Counted from the stretch's first letter, positions 25,755 to 34,121 are shown. The stretch: 64,000 nucleotides of DNA from Lactiplantibacillus paraplantarum (GCF_003641145.1 NZ_CP032744.1:744001-808000), one strand, 5' to 3'. The notes: generated by a model from the sequence alone, not told the origin. Numbers and translations are program-made.

Positions 25755-26195
25755 ATGGAAGCAACAGCGACATCTTTAAAACCAGAAGTTGTTTTTGACG
25801 ATACGGTATTGGCAAAGATTGCCAGTAATACAGCTCAAGAAGTTGAAGGCGTATTGAGTTTACAAGGAAATCTGATTGATGACATTTCCAACCGTTTTAC
25901 GGATAAGGATCGTCCGCAGACCGGTGTGTCAGTGGATACCGATGACGATGATCAGACGGTCGGAATCGAATTAACGGCTATTCTGGCTTATGGTAAGAAT
26001 GGTCAGGAAATCTTAGCACGCGTGGCAGATAAGGTTGCTAAGGCCGTCAAATCAATGACTGGTTATCAAGTGACCAAGTTAAAATTAGTCGTTAAAGACA
26101 TGTTAACGACGGAGGAATGGCGGCAACAAAATGACAAGCACGAAAAAGCGCCAGAAAAGAAACACCCAGAACCAAAGGATGACGGCCCACATTAA
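25755..26195 (+). CDS. asp2: Asp23/Gls24 family alkaline-shock envelope protein (paralogue)
   Basis: 146 aa, parallel to the preceding gene: VVFDDTVLAKIASNTAQEV, SLQGNLIDDISNRF and YGKNGQEILARVADKV align block for block with it. It ends in a Lys/Glu/Pro-rich tail (EKAPEKKHPEPKDDG) where the first paralogue has a shorter Gln/Thr tail. AAGGAGGAAT precedes the ATG at 25755. Two Asp23 paralogues per operon suggest a hetero-assembly on AmaP. It is the last gene of the operon and is followed by a strong terminator. Confidence 0.88.
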   Translation: MEATATSLKPEVVFDDTVLAKIASNTAQEVEGVLSLQGNLIDDISNRFTDKDRPQTGVSVDTDDDDQTVGIELTAILAYGKNGQEILARVADKVAKAVKSMTGYQVTKLKLVVKDMLTTEEWRQQNDKHEKAPEKKHPEPKDDGPH

Positions 26196-26212
26196 TGGCA
26201 GTCGCAACGGTT

Positions 26213-26246
26213 AAAGGTACCCGCAAATTAGGCGGGTACCTTTTTT
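26213..26246 (+). terminator. Terminator of the asp23 operon
   Basis: AAAGGTACCCGC / GCGGGTACCTTTTTT with a 7-base loop, 18 bases after the last asp gene; it also abuts the end of the convergent GNAT gene. Confidence 0.92.
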
Positions 26247-26718
26247 AGGTGAAATTTCGGCTCATGATGATAAATGGATAAACTTTACCATCTGTATCGG
26301 TCTGTGAGTAGCACTTGCTAATCTCGAAGTCTGCTCGCTGGTATGTGATTTGGGCGCGTTGACTAAACTCAGCTACGTGTAATTGTAATTCACGTGGCTG
26401 ATAATGGCTGACAATGAATGCAACTAGTGTTTGGACGAAACTTAGTCCGTACCCATGCCCGGTTAAGACGGGTGTCATTCCCAAGCCTACTTCCAGGACA
26501 TCGGCGTCGGCGGTCGCTTCAATGGCAAAATAGCCGATTAGTAGGTTGCTGTCATGGTCATCGGTAACTTGATAGAAGCGGTTCCCACGTTGCTTAGAAG
26601 ACAAAATTTCAGCATAATCTTCAGCGTCGGCGTCGGTATTATAAAAGGCGTATTGGCTTGGGTAGTGCCAAGTTGCTATTTTCTCAGCGTTAGCCTGAGA
26701 TAAGGAGATGATTCTCAT
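26245..26718 (-). CDS. GNAT family N-acetyltransferase
   Basis: 157-aa single-domain GNAT. The acetyl-CoA-binding motif A region is LEVGLGMTPVLTGHGYGLSF (GHGYG corresponds to the Q/RxxGxG loop). The N-terminal strand-helix region contains WHYPSQYAFYN, a segment common in lactobacillar GNATs. Substrate is unknown; members acetylate small amines, antibiotics or ribosomal proteins. ATG at 26718 is favoured over the ATG two codons earlier, because the weak AGAGAA site is correctly spaced only for the second. It is convergent with the asp23 operon. Confidence 0.82.
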   Translation of the reverse strand: MRIISLSQANAEKIATWHYPSQYAFYNTDADAEDYAEILSSKQRGNRFYQVTDDHDSNLLIGYFAIEATADADVLEVGLGMTPVLTGHGYGLSFVQTLVAFIVSHYQPRELQLHVAEFSQRAQITYQRADFEISKCYSQTDTDGKVYPFIIMSRNFT

Positions 26719-26868
26719 CGGCATTCTCTAAAATAGACTTTCTAATTTTATGCTAGCTTAACTCATCAAAATACCATAATCAAGTGAAGTTCATTATTGG
26801 GATTGTCAGTATCATTAATATTTTTATTTGGCACAAAAGTGTACAATAATATCAATGAGGTGATTAAT

Positions 26869-27669
26869 ATGAAAATTGGCATGCGAGCAAACCGACCGTT
26901 TATCATTACGGATGAACAGCATGGACAAGCCGTTTTAAACGCGAAGACAGTTTTGGAAGCGCTATATATGTCAGCGCTGGACCGGCAGCTTGGTTCGATT
27001 GAAACGTTTGCGCCACAAGAATTAGCGGCACCCGTCACTAATCCGCGGCAGATTTTTGCGGTAGGCATGAACTACCGCGACCATTCGGCGGAGATCCACA
27101 TTACCCTGCCGAAGGTCCCAAGTATTTTTACGAAGTTTAGCAGTTCACTGGCACCAGCGAACGTGACCGTGGCGACGCATGGCCCCCAGACTGACTGGGA
27201 AACTGAGCTGGTTGTGATGATTGGTAAGGGTGGTCGCGAGATTGCGGCGGCTGATGCGATGGCCCACGTTGCCGGGGTGATGGTTGGTGAAGATTTATCG
27301 GACCGAGCCGTACAGTTTGAAAATGACAATCCGCAATTTTCAATGGGCAAGTCATTTGAAAACTACGCACCAGTTGGACCGTGGTTGACGACCGTCGATG
27401 AACTGGCTAACTTAGACGATGAAGTAATCACGACTACCGTCAACGGTCAGACGATGCAGCAAGCGCCGTTGAGCCAACTGATCTTCAAGGTACCAGATTT
27501 GGTGCACTACCTGTCGACAATCTGTGAGTTACAACCAGGTGATTTGATTTTTACCGGGACGCCTAGTGGGACCGGCGTTGGTCGCAATCCCCAAGTCTTC
27601 TTGCAAGCCGGCGATCAACTGTGCGGTGAAATTACGCATTTAGGGGCGTTAAATATCAAAATTAAATAA
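26869..27669 (+). CDS. Fumarylacetoacetate hydrolase (FAH) family protein
   Basis: 266-aa FAH-family protein: FAVGMNYRDHSAEI, the DWETELVVMIGKG and GEDLSDR metal-binding blocks (E, E, D), QFSMGKSFENYAPVGPW, and the C-terminal FTGTPSGTGVGRNP loop. These are Mg-dependent C-C bond hydrolases, decarboxylases or isomerases such as 2-keto-4-pentenoate hydratase-type and acylpyruvase enzymes. No aromatic catabolic genes are nearby, so acylpyruvate or oxaloacetate-type activity is only a guess. The ATG at 26869 follows GAGGTG at a 7-base spacing; ATGs further up lie in the promoter region. Confidence 0.85.
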   Translation: MKIGMRANRPFIITDEQHGQAVLNAKTVLEALYMSALDRQLGSIETFAPQELAAPVTNPRQIFAVGMNYRDHSAEIHITLPKVPSIFTKFSSSLAPANVTVATHGPQTDWETELVVMIGKGGREIAAADAMAHVAGVMVGEDLSDRAVQFENDNPQFSMGKSFENYAPVGPWLTTVDELANLDDEVITTTVNGQTMQQAPLSQLIFKVPDLVHYLSTICELQPGDLIFTGTPSGTGVGRNPQVFLQAGDQLCGEITHLGALNIKIK

Positions 27670-27677
27670 ATGAACGT

Positions 27678-27740
27678 AGTCGGTAAGTGTGAGTGGTGAA
27701 GGTTTATAATATAACGCCAATCACAATACCGACTTTTTTT
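27678..27740 (+). terminator. Terminator after the FAH-family gene
   Basis: AGTCGGTA / TACCGACT outer stem extended inward by GTG-GA-TGG / CCA-TC-CA pairs, followed by seven T. Confidence 0.75.
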
Positions 27741-27773
27741 GGTACCATAAAAGTAATCATTTAATAGGGGGAT

Positions 27774-27790
27774 ACCGGTGCGGGACCGGT
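27774..27790 (+). promoter_or_regulatory. Hairpin abutting the ribosome binding site of the lipoprotein gene
   Basis: ACCGGT, 5-base loop GCGGG, ACCGGT: a 6-bp GC-rich stem ending one base before the GAGGAG ribosome binding site of the gene at 27801. It could modulate access to that site. Confidence 0.4.
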
Positions 27791-27800
27791 GAGGAGAGAT

Positions 27801-28814
27801 ATGAAAAAGGTGTGGGTCGGATTAGTATTAGGAAGTTTGCTATTGGCGGGATGTTCAAACTCGTCCAAGTCGTCAGCGCCTAAGACGAGTCAAAAAGCAA
27901 TGTCAACTAAGGTGGCGTCAAAGCAGACCACCAAGCGAGGTAATGCAACGTCAACCAATGAATCGGGATCGCAAGCTAAGGCCACGTTATGGAATGTCGG
28001 CAAAAAAGCGGCTTTATCGACATTTATGGCTTCGTGGCAACGTGAGATGGGACAAACTTATGTCGGGACTTATGATGATAAGGCTCCTGATCATTTAGGC
28101 TTTCGTTTTCCTGATGCTTTGCGCGACGATAGCTTAGCTGGCAGAATTAAATGGGGTTCGCAGTCAGTGGATCTCAAATGGTCTAAAGACGGTGAAGATA
28201 GTAGTGAATTTCAAGTGGTGGCGGTCGCCACCGGTGGCAAGGCGAATGCGCAGTATCCAAACACGTACTTTTTCTGCCTCCATAATCGACGGCCAGTCGT
28301 CTTTGTGACTCAGACAACGAACGGTGATGAACTGTTCATTCATGATACGCAAAACAGTGCGTTGCAAGCCGGCTTTGCTAAGATCATTACGGGCAGTCGA
28401 CCGACGACACTGACAGATAGTGCGTTGAACGTGAACATGAGTCGTGATGCGAAGGCTAATCAATGGCCTCAAGGTTATCAAGGGACTTGGTATTATTATG
28501 ATAAGTACGATCACAAGATTAATTCGATGACGCAAAATGATACCGACGGGTTGAAGCTATCTTATGCGGCAGCTGAGGGACAAAAATGGATTCATATTAT
28601 GGGGGCCGAGCAAACTGCTGGGGCCGGTAACTTTGAATACGTGCGTTATCATTATTTTGATGGCCGCCAAATTCCAGTCTTAATGAATGCTAGTGGTGCT
28701 GGGGCCTGGTTCGATAATAACGCCTATCCTTCAGCAGCCGCGGCAAATCAAATGCGTGACTGGCAATATGGGGATGAATCAAAGACCAGTCCAGCCGCTG
28801 ACTCATTAGACTAA
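27801..28814 (+). CDS. DUF4767-domain lipoprotein (paralogue)
   Basis: 337-aa lipoprotein with lipobox LLAGC (Cys at about residue 18) and a Ser/Lys/Thr linker to about 60. A DUF4767 domain (about 63-195) starts ATLWNVGKKAALSTFM and contains TYFFCLHNRRPVVFV. A C-terminal domain (about 210-325; YQGTWYYYDKYDHKI, then HYFDGRQIPVLM) has an aromatic, beta-rich character. The DUF4767 domain is shared with the lipoprotein at 19854; there it is C-terminal, here it is N-terminal to another module. GAGGAG lies 4-9 bases before the ATG at 27801. No function is known; it is probably displayed on the outer membrane face. Confidence 0.82.
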   Translation: MKKVWVGLVLGSLLLAGCSNSSKSSAPKTSQKAMSTKVASKQTTKRGNATSTNESGSQAKATLWNVGKKAALSTFMASWQREMGQTYVGTYDDKAPDHLGFRFPDALRDDSLAGRIKWGSQSVDLKWSKDGEDSSEFQVVAVATGGKANAQYPNTYFFCLHNRRPVVFVTQTTNGDELFIHDTQNSALQAGFAKIITGSRPTTLTDSALNVNMSRDAKANQWPQGYQGTWYYYDKYDHKINSMTQNDTDGLKLSYAAAEGQKWIHIMGAEQTAGAGNFEYVRYHYFDGRQIPVLMNASGAGAWFDNNAYPSAAAANQMRDWQYGDESKTSPAADSLD

Positions 28815-28884
28815 TTAAGGGTGTCATGAGCGGTAGTTTGGGTAGGATAAATTAATTATTGTGAAAATATAATATTAATGAAAA

Positions 28885-28919
28885 AGCCGGGACAAATGCA
28901 CGTAAATTGCCCCGGATTT
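28885..28919 (+). terminator. Terminator-like hairpin after the lipoprotein gene
   Basis: GCCGGGaCAA / TTGcCCCGGa stem, loop of about 10 bases, T-rich flank; about 70 bases after the stop. Confidence 0.5.
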
Positions 28920-28976
28920 CATTTTGTAAAGTTTGTGTATATATTGAAAAGCCAAGAGTGATTTTCTGAAAAGTAA

Positions 28977-29176
28977 TGCTATACTATGACATAAGTTCAC
29001 GGTGTCAAGACAGCTAGCTAAATCTTTTGAACGTGTGAACAGCGCAATAGTTAAAGTTAGTTATCGGTCATGATTACTGTCGTTTGGGGGAATGGCGTGA
29101 TGATGATGACTACCGTCAACGCAGGTGTGCGCAATTGGTCAAAGAGTAGGAAATTTAAGTGAAAAGGGTGAAAAAT
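28977..29176 (+). promoter_or_regulatory. Extended -10 promoter and long leader with 20-codon ORF
   Basis: TGCTATACT at 28977-28985 is a good extended -10. It implies a leader of about 185 bases before the EIIA-like gene. Within it a 20-codon frame (29100-29162, starting MMMTTVNAGV, preceded by GGGGGAATGGC) ends 14 bases before the EIIA-like start. Whether the mini-ORF is translated is unknown. Confidence 0.4.
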
Positions 29177-29509
29177 ATGCAAAAGAATACGGAACACACG
29201 CTCAACGTTACGATGACGATGATTTTAAAAATTGGTAGTGCTCGTTCACTGGTAGCAGCTGCCTTGACAGATATTGCAAGTTATCGGTACGGAGCAGCAC
29301 GTGAAAAGCTAAGCCGGGCCGAAGTTGAACTGATGACGGCCCAGCGCTTGCAAGTTCGGCGATTAGTCGAGAATGCGCAAGCCCAACGGTTTGTCCATTC
29401 GACACTCTTCATGAATGCGCAGTCGGCGTTGGTCAGTGTAATGGGCGAGTTTCAGATGACAGAGAACTTGATGGGGGCGTTTGAACGGTGGGAACCAGAA
29501 GTAGCCTAG
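29177..29509 (+). CDS. EIIA(Lac/Cellobiose)-like protein lacking the phosphoacceptor His
   Basis: 110-aa three-helix protein that aligns along its length with PTS lactose/cellobiose EIIA: GSARSLVAAAL, LSRAEVELMTAQRLQVRRL, then FMNAQSALVSVM. In active EIIA(Lac) the second block reads AHxxQ and the third HxQDHLM. Here the phosphorylated His is Gln56 and the trimer-centre, metal-binding Asp is Ser83, so phosphoryl transfer is not expected. Length is normal for the family. AAAGGGTG precedes the ATG at 29177. No EIIB or EIIC gene is adjacent. It may be a regulatory or structural pseudo-EIIA, or a decaying gene that is still intact. Confidence 0.7.
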   Translation: MQKNTEHTLNVTMTMILKIGSARSLVAAALTDIASYRYGAAREKLSRAEVELMTAQRLQVRRLVENAQAQRFVHSTLFMNAQSALVSVMGEFQMTENLMGAFERWEPEVA

Positions 29510-29613
29510 GCAGCGGTATTGCGTTGATTTGAAGGCAGCGTTGATAGTGCACGATTAGATCTTAGAAGCGGGTACTTGGTAGCAAATTAAACGGATAGAG
29601 ATGGGGTTAAAAA

Positions 29614-30186
29614 ATGACAGTTACTTTTAGTAATGAACATGATCACAAATTTCAGAAGATTACTGACCAATGTTTTACTGCCAATCCGAAACTACTGACA
29701 AAAGCGAGTTTATCAGTACCACTAGCTACCCGTACCATCCGACCGCAACGTTATTTTGTGGCGACCAAGATTAATCAGGCAACATTAGCGACTGCTGCAT
29801 GGCAACCAGTTACGGGCGCCATCGCGCTACATAAGCATGAACGCTTAATCTATGATTTGGGGGCGCTGTATGTAGGTCACTTTCAAGTTGCCATTGACGT
29901 GGCTGGTTCACCGATGGACGCGCCGTTGCTGATGCGGACACGGTTTGCTGAGCGGTTGCAGGAATTAAGTGTCGATGCCAGTCGCGTCACAAGTTGGTTG
30001 CCAACGGCTTGGATTCAAGATGATATGCGTCACGTTGAATTATTACCAGCCACGGTCAACTTTGAGCGTCGTTACAGCTGTCGCTACATTATGTTGGAGC
30101 CGGTGGGCCAGTCGTTAAAGTGGCAGCCGGTGTTGGCGGATGCGGAGTTTGAAAAATCACTCGAAGATTTCAGTCAGGCAGCGTGA
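29614..30186 (+). CDS. Orphan beta-sandwich domain resembling GH78-type rhamnosidase N-terminus
   Basis: 190-aa soluble protein without signal peptide or membrane segment. The stretch from about 70 to 165 (LIYDLGALYVGHFQVAIDV, SWLPTAWIQDDMRHVELLP, then ERRYSCRYIMLE) resembles the N-terminal beta-sandwich of alpha-L-rhamnosidase-like sugar hydrolases found in lactobacilli. Those proteins carry a full (alpha/alpha)6 catalytic barrel of several hundred residues after it; here the ORF stops. The similarity is from memory of family motifs and needs a profile search. GGGG precedes the ATG. It follows the pseudo-EIIA by 104 bases on the same strand, and both look like carbohydrate modules stripped of catalysis. 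Confidence 0.5.
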   Translation: MTVTFSNEHDHKFQKITDQCFTANPKLLTKASLSVPLATRTIRPQRYFVATKINQATLATAAWQPVTGAIALHKHERLIYDLGALYVGHFQVAIDVAGSPMDAPLLMRTRFAERLQELSVDASRVTSWLPTAWIQDDMRHVELLPATVNFERRYSCRYIMLEPVGQSLKWQPVLADAEFEKSLEDFSQAA

Positions 30187-30375
30187 TACTATCGTTGAAA
30201 TCAACTATTATGAATAGCACGATACCGTCAGAACTATAGTCATTAATAATCTGGATTGTCGGTGATTGGTGCCAAGCCAACTTAATGTGAGTTACAAATT
30301 CATGGGCGGCAGAGGACGCATTCCACCCGCAATTGTCGTATAATGAATATATTCTTAAAAAACGAGGAGAATAAT

Positions 30376-32910
30376 ATGGCAACCACAACTCATTTTTACG
30401 AAACATTTCAACCAGAACATTACGATCTTTATATCAATATTAACCGGGCAGATAAGCTGATTTCGGGGAAGTCAACGATTACCGGGGATGCTAAGGCGCA
30501 GGAAGTGCTGATTCATCAGAATGGTCTGACCATTGCTGGTGTCCAAGCCGATGGTGCGGACGTGCCCTTTACTGTGGATAATGCGATTCAAGGAATTCGA
30601 ATTGAACTTGCTAAGGTCGGTCAAACAACTTTGACGATTACGTACAGCGCCAAATTGACGGATACGATGATGGGTATCTACCCATCATATTACGAAGTCA
30701 ACGGTGTGAAGAAAGAATTAATCGGGACGCAATTTGAAACGACTGCGGCCCGGCAAGCCTTTCCGTGTGTCGATGAACCAGAAGCTAAAGCGACTTTTGA
30801 TCTTGCTATCAAGTACGATGAACATGATGGTGAGACGATCTTAAGCAACATGCCCGAAGACCACGAAGCCGATGGGGTGCATTACTTTGAAACCACGGTG
30901 CGGATGTCGACTTACTTGATTGCGTTTGCCTTTGGTGAATTACAAGGCAAGCAGACGAAGACCAAGAGTGGCGTGACCATCGGTGTTTTCGGTACTAAGG
31001 CCCACAAGGCTAACGAGCTCGACTTTGCTTTGGACATTGCCAAGCGCTCAATCGAGTTTTATGAAGATTTTTATCAGACGCCATATCCATTGCCACACTC
31101 ATGGCAATTGGCCTTACCAGACTTCTCAGCTGGTGCGATGGAAAACTGGGGCTTAGTTACTTATCGGGAAGCCTACTTACTATTAGATCCTGACAACACG
31201 GCCCTCGAAACGAAACAACGAGTCGCCACGGTGATTGCCCATGAGCTTGCCCATCAATGGTTCGGTGATTTGGTCACGATGAAGTGGTGGGATGACCTCT
31301 GGTTAAATGAAAGTTTCGCCAACATGATGGAATATGTGGCGACGGATGCCTTAGAACCAGACTGGCATATTTGGGAAACTTTCCAAACGTCTGAAGCATC
31401 AATGGCGCTTCCACGGGATGCCACGGATGGGGTTCAGTCAGTCCACGTTCAGGTGGAAGATCCGGCCGAAATCGACTCGATTTTTGACGGGGCGATTGTC
31501 TACGCTAAGGGTGCGCGGATGTTAGTAATGGCGCGAGCCTTAGTTGGTGATGATGCCTTACGAGCAGGTTTAAAGCAGTACTTTATCAATCATAAATATG
31601 GTAATGCCAAGGGTGATGACTTGTGGAACGCCTTAGGAGATGCTTCTGGGATGCAAGTTGGCGACATCATGCATTCATGGCTGGAACAACCTGGCTATCC
31701 AGTGGTTACGGCAGCGGTTGTTGACGGTCAGTTGACCTTGTCACAACAACAGTTCTTCATCGGTGAAGGTGAAGAAGTCGGTCGTCAGTGGCAGATTCCG
31801 TTGAATAGCAACTATGAGGCGGCACCAGCGATTATGAAGGATCAGGCTGTGACGGTCGGCGATTATGCCAAATTACGTGATGCGAGTGGGCAGCCATTCC
31901 GCTTGAACGTTGGGAATAACTCCCACTTCATCGTCAAGTATGACCAAACGTTATTGGATGATATTCTAGCGCATGTTGATGACTTAACGGCCATTGACCA
32001 ATTACAGTTGCTACAAGACTTACGGTTATTAGCTGAAGGTCGTCAAATCTCATACGCAGCCGTTGTGCCATTATTAAGCCGGTTTGCAGCTAGCCATTCA
32101 ACGGTCGTTAACGCAGCGCTGTACCAAGTTGCGGGTAACTTACGTAAGTTTGTTACGCCAGATTCTGATGAAGAAAAGCATTTACAAACGTTATTTGACC
32201 AATTGAGTGCCGCTCAGGTTAAACGGTTAGGGTGGTTGCCACAAGCTGGTGAATCTAACGATGATCAGTTGACGCGGCCATATGTCTTGAGCGCGGCTTT
32301 GTACGCCAAGAATAGTGCGGCCGTATTGGCTGCCCATGAATTATTCGAAGGTAACCGTGATCAGTTAGCGACCTTACCAGCCGATGTACGGGTCTTCATT
32401 TTACGGAATGAAGTCAAGAACTTTGGTAGCAAGGACTTATTCGATAGTTTATTGATGGCATCACGGCAGACGGCCGATGCTAGTTACAAGGCTGATATTT
32501 GTGACGCATTGACCGCAACTACGGACCTCGAATTAATCAAACAGTTAGTTGTGAAGTTTGAAGATGCGGATACGATCAAGCCACAAGACTTGCGGGCTTG
32601 GTTCCGCGGTGTCTTGGCTAATCCAGCTGGTGAACAAGCAGCTTGGGATTGGATTCGCGACGAATGGTCATGGTTGGAAGCTACGGTTGGTGGTGACATG
32701 GAATTTACCACTTATATCACCGTCATCTCACGGGTCTTCCATACGGCTGAACGTTTAGCAGAATTCAAGGCGTTCTTTGAACCAAAGATCAACACGCCTG
32801 GTTTAACGCGTGAAATTAAGATGGATACGAAGGTCATCGCCAGTCGCGTTGCCTTAGTTGAGGATGAACGTGACGCGGTGAATGCGGCGGTTGCGGAAGT
32901 TGTAAAATAA
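30376..32910 (+). CDS. pepN: Aminopeptidase N (lysyl aminopeptidase)
   Basis: 844-aa M1-family zinc metallopeptidase, the same length as lactococcal and lactobacillar PepN. The exopeptidase motif GAMENWG lies at about residues 253-259. The zinc site HELAH (H289, H293) with the second Glu in WLNESFAN follows 18 residues later. The C-terminal ERAP1-like helical domain fills the rest. PepN releases N-terminal residues (Lys, Leu, Arg) from casein-derived and other peptides in the cytosol and is a core part of LAB proteolysis. The ATG at 30376 has GAGGAG 7 bases upstream. It is monocistronic and ends in a terminator. Confidence 0.95.
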   Translation: MATTTHFYETFQPEHYDLYININRADKLISGKSTITGDAKAQEVLIHQNGLTIAGVQADGADVPFTVDNAIQGIRIELAKVGQTTLTITYSAKLTDTMMGIYPSYYEVNGVKKELIGTQFETTAARQAFPCVDEPEAKATFDLAIKYDEHDGETILSNMPEDHEADGVHYFETTVRMSTYLIAFAFGELQGKQTKTKSGVTIGVFGTKAHKANELDFALDIAKRSIEFYEDFYQTPYPLPHSWQLALPDFSAGAMENWGLVTYREAYLLLDPDNTALETKQRVATVIAHELAHQWFGDLVTMKWWDDLWLNESFANMMEYVATDALEPDWHIWETFQTSEASMALPRDATDGVQSVHVQVEDPAEIDSIFDGAIVYAKGARMLVMARALVGDDALRAGLKQYFINHKYGNAKGDDLWNALGDASGMQVGDIMHSWLEQPGYPVVTAAVVDGQLTLSQQQFFIGEGEEVGRQWQIPLNSNYEAAPAIMKDQAVTVGDYAKLRDASGQPFRLNVGNNSHFIVKYDQTLLDDILAHVDDLTAIDQLQLLQDLRLLAEGRQISYAAVVPLLSRFAASHSTVVNAALYQVAGNLRKFVTPDSDEEKHLQTLFDQLSAAQVKRLGWLPQAGESNDDQLTRPYVLSAALYAKNSAAVLAAHELFEGNRDQLATLPADVRVFILRNEVKNFGSKDLFDSLLMASRQTADASYKADICDALTATTDLELIKQLVVKFEDADTIKPQDLRAWFRGVLANPAGEQAAWDWIRDEWSWLEATVGGDMEFTTYITVISRVFHTAERLAEFKAFFEPKINTPGLTREIKMDTKVIASRVALVEDERDAVNAAVAEVVK

Positions 32911-32920
32911 TCTAATTAAT

Positions 32921-32969
32921 AAAGAAGCTAAGTTCGGTTGATGGTGTCAATCAAACTTAGCTTCTTTTA
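32921..32969 (+). terminator. Terminator after pepN
   Basis: AAAGAAGCTAAGTT / AACTTAGCTTCTTTT stem with internal GGTTGA/TCAATC pairing; between convergent pepN and phosphatase genes, usable both ways. Confidence 0.85.
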
Positions 32970-32983
32970 TTGATAGCTACTAT

Positions 32984-33508
32984 TCATTGCTGAATCATTT
33001 TTACTTCGCAATACCCAATTCGCCGCCAGTCCCCAAATTGCCGCATGACTTCACTATGAGTGACACAGGCGATACACTGGTAATGCTGATACTTATCAAA
33101 AACCGCTTGGACACGGTGGCGGATGTCAGCACTAGTTTCATAGTCCCAGGTTTGAGTTTCATTAGTTTGACCATGGTTAGCAGTATATTCATCGTAGGCG
33201 GCCATTGCTTGATGACCGCTTTTTATTTGCCAGCCTGATTTATCAGGATACCATTCATGAAGGCCTAACTCGACTTGTAATGGTCGGTTATGCCGCCGAA
33301 CGATTTCGGTTGCAGTTTGCAGCGCTCGAGTATAGGGCGAGGCTAAGATGAGCTGGACCTCATTAAAAATTGGTTGTTCAGCGCAATGTTGGGCCTGCAA
33401 AACACCTTGCTTAGTGAGTGGACTTAAATCGCGTCCAAACCCGGTATATCCAGCATTGGTGACGGGGCCATAATCCGGTTCACCATGCCGAATCAAGTAA
33501 ATTTTCAT
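32984..33508 (-). CDS. Histidine phosphatase family protein (phosphoglycerate mutase-like), copy 1
   Basis: 174-aa histidine phosphatase superfamily member. The catalytic RHG motif is at the N terminus (IYLIRHGEPDYG), the second-shell SPYTRALQTA block carries the conserved Arg, and the second catalytic His is in CVTHSEVMRQFG. Such enzymes dephosphorylate small molecules or act as cofactor-dependent mutases; this short form is more likely a phosphatase. ATG at 33508 is preceded by GGAGGTCGG. It lies 13 bases downstream of a close paralogue on the same strand, so the pair is a tandem duplication and a probable two-gene operon. Confidence 0.85.
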   Translation of the reverse strand: MKIYLIRHGEPDYGPVTNAGYTGFGRDLSPLTKQGVLQAQHCAEQPIFNEVQLILASPYTRALQTATEIVRRHNRPLQVELGLHEWYPDKSGWQIKSGHQAMAAYDEYTANHGQTNETQTWDYETSADIRHRVQAVFDKYQHYQCIACVTHSEVMRQFGDWRRIGYCEVKMIQQ

Positions 33509-33521
33509 AATCACCGACCTC

Positions 33522-34052
33522 CTAATCAATCGTAATAACACGCACACCACAATAACCCACGTCTTTCTGATCGCCAAACTGCCGCATGACCTCGCCATGT
33601 GTGACGCAGGCGATGTAATCGTAAGATGCGGCATACTTATTCAAAGTTGCCAAAACTCGGGCCTTCATTTCAGCTGCCGATTCGTAGGGGAGGGGACTAG
33701 CGGTGCTGCGCTTGCCAGCGTGTTGTCGATAGAGCTTATAGGCCGTGGCCGCTTGTTCATCGGTATCAGTCCGACTCCCCGTGTCATCGGGCAGCCACTC
33801 GTGTAACCCAAGTTCGACCTTTAGTGGAATATCATTAAAACGTACGATTTCCAATGCCGTCTGTAAGGCGCGCGTGTAGGGGGACGACAGAATTAATTGG
33901 ACTTGTGCAAACAACGGCTGCTGGGCACACTGTTGTGCCAACATAATACCACGGTCAGTTAAGCCGCCGAGTTCGCGACCAAAACCAGTTAGTCCAGCCG
34001 CGGTGATCTGTTGATAAGTTGGTTCGGAGTGACGAATGAGATAGACTCGCAT
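33522..34052 (-). CDS. Histidine phosphatase family protein, copy 2
   Basis: 176-aa paralogue of the gene at 32984-33508; the two agree over their whole length (LILSSPYTRALQTALEIV against LILASPYTRALQTATEIV; CVTHGEVMRQFGDQK against CVTHSEVMRQFGDWR). Copy 2 has RHS (LIRHSEPTYQ) in place of the canonical RHG at the catalytic loop; the catalytic His is retained. It is the promoter-proximal gene of the pair, with GAGG upstream of the ATG at 34052. The substrate is unknown. Confidence 0.85.
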   Translation of the reverse strand: MRVYLIRHSEPTYQQITAAGLTGFGRELGGLTDRGIMLAQQCAQQPLFAQVQLILSSPYTRALQTALEIVRFNDIPLKVELGLHEWLPDDTGSRTDTDEQAATAYKLYRQHAGKRSTASPLPYESAAEMKARVLATLNKYAASYDYIACVTHGEVMRQFGDQKDVGYCGVRVITID

Positions 34053-34121
34053 TAAAAAGACCTCGGTTATGTTGTTTTACTTATATTATACTGGCTGGGG
34101 CCTGATTGAGGAACTTTATTA

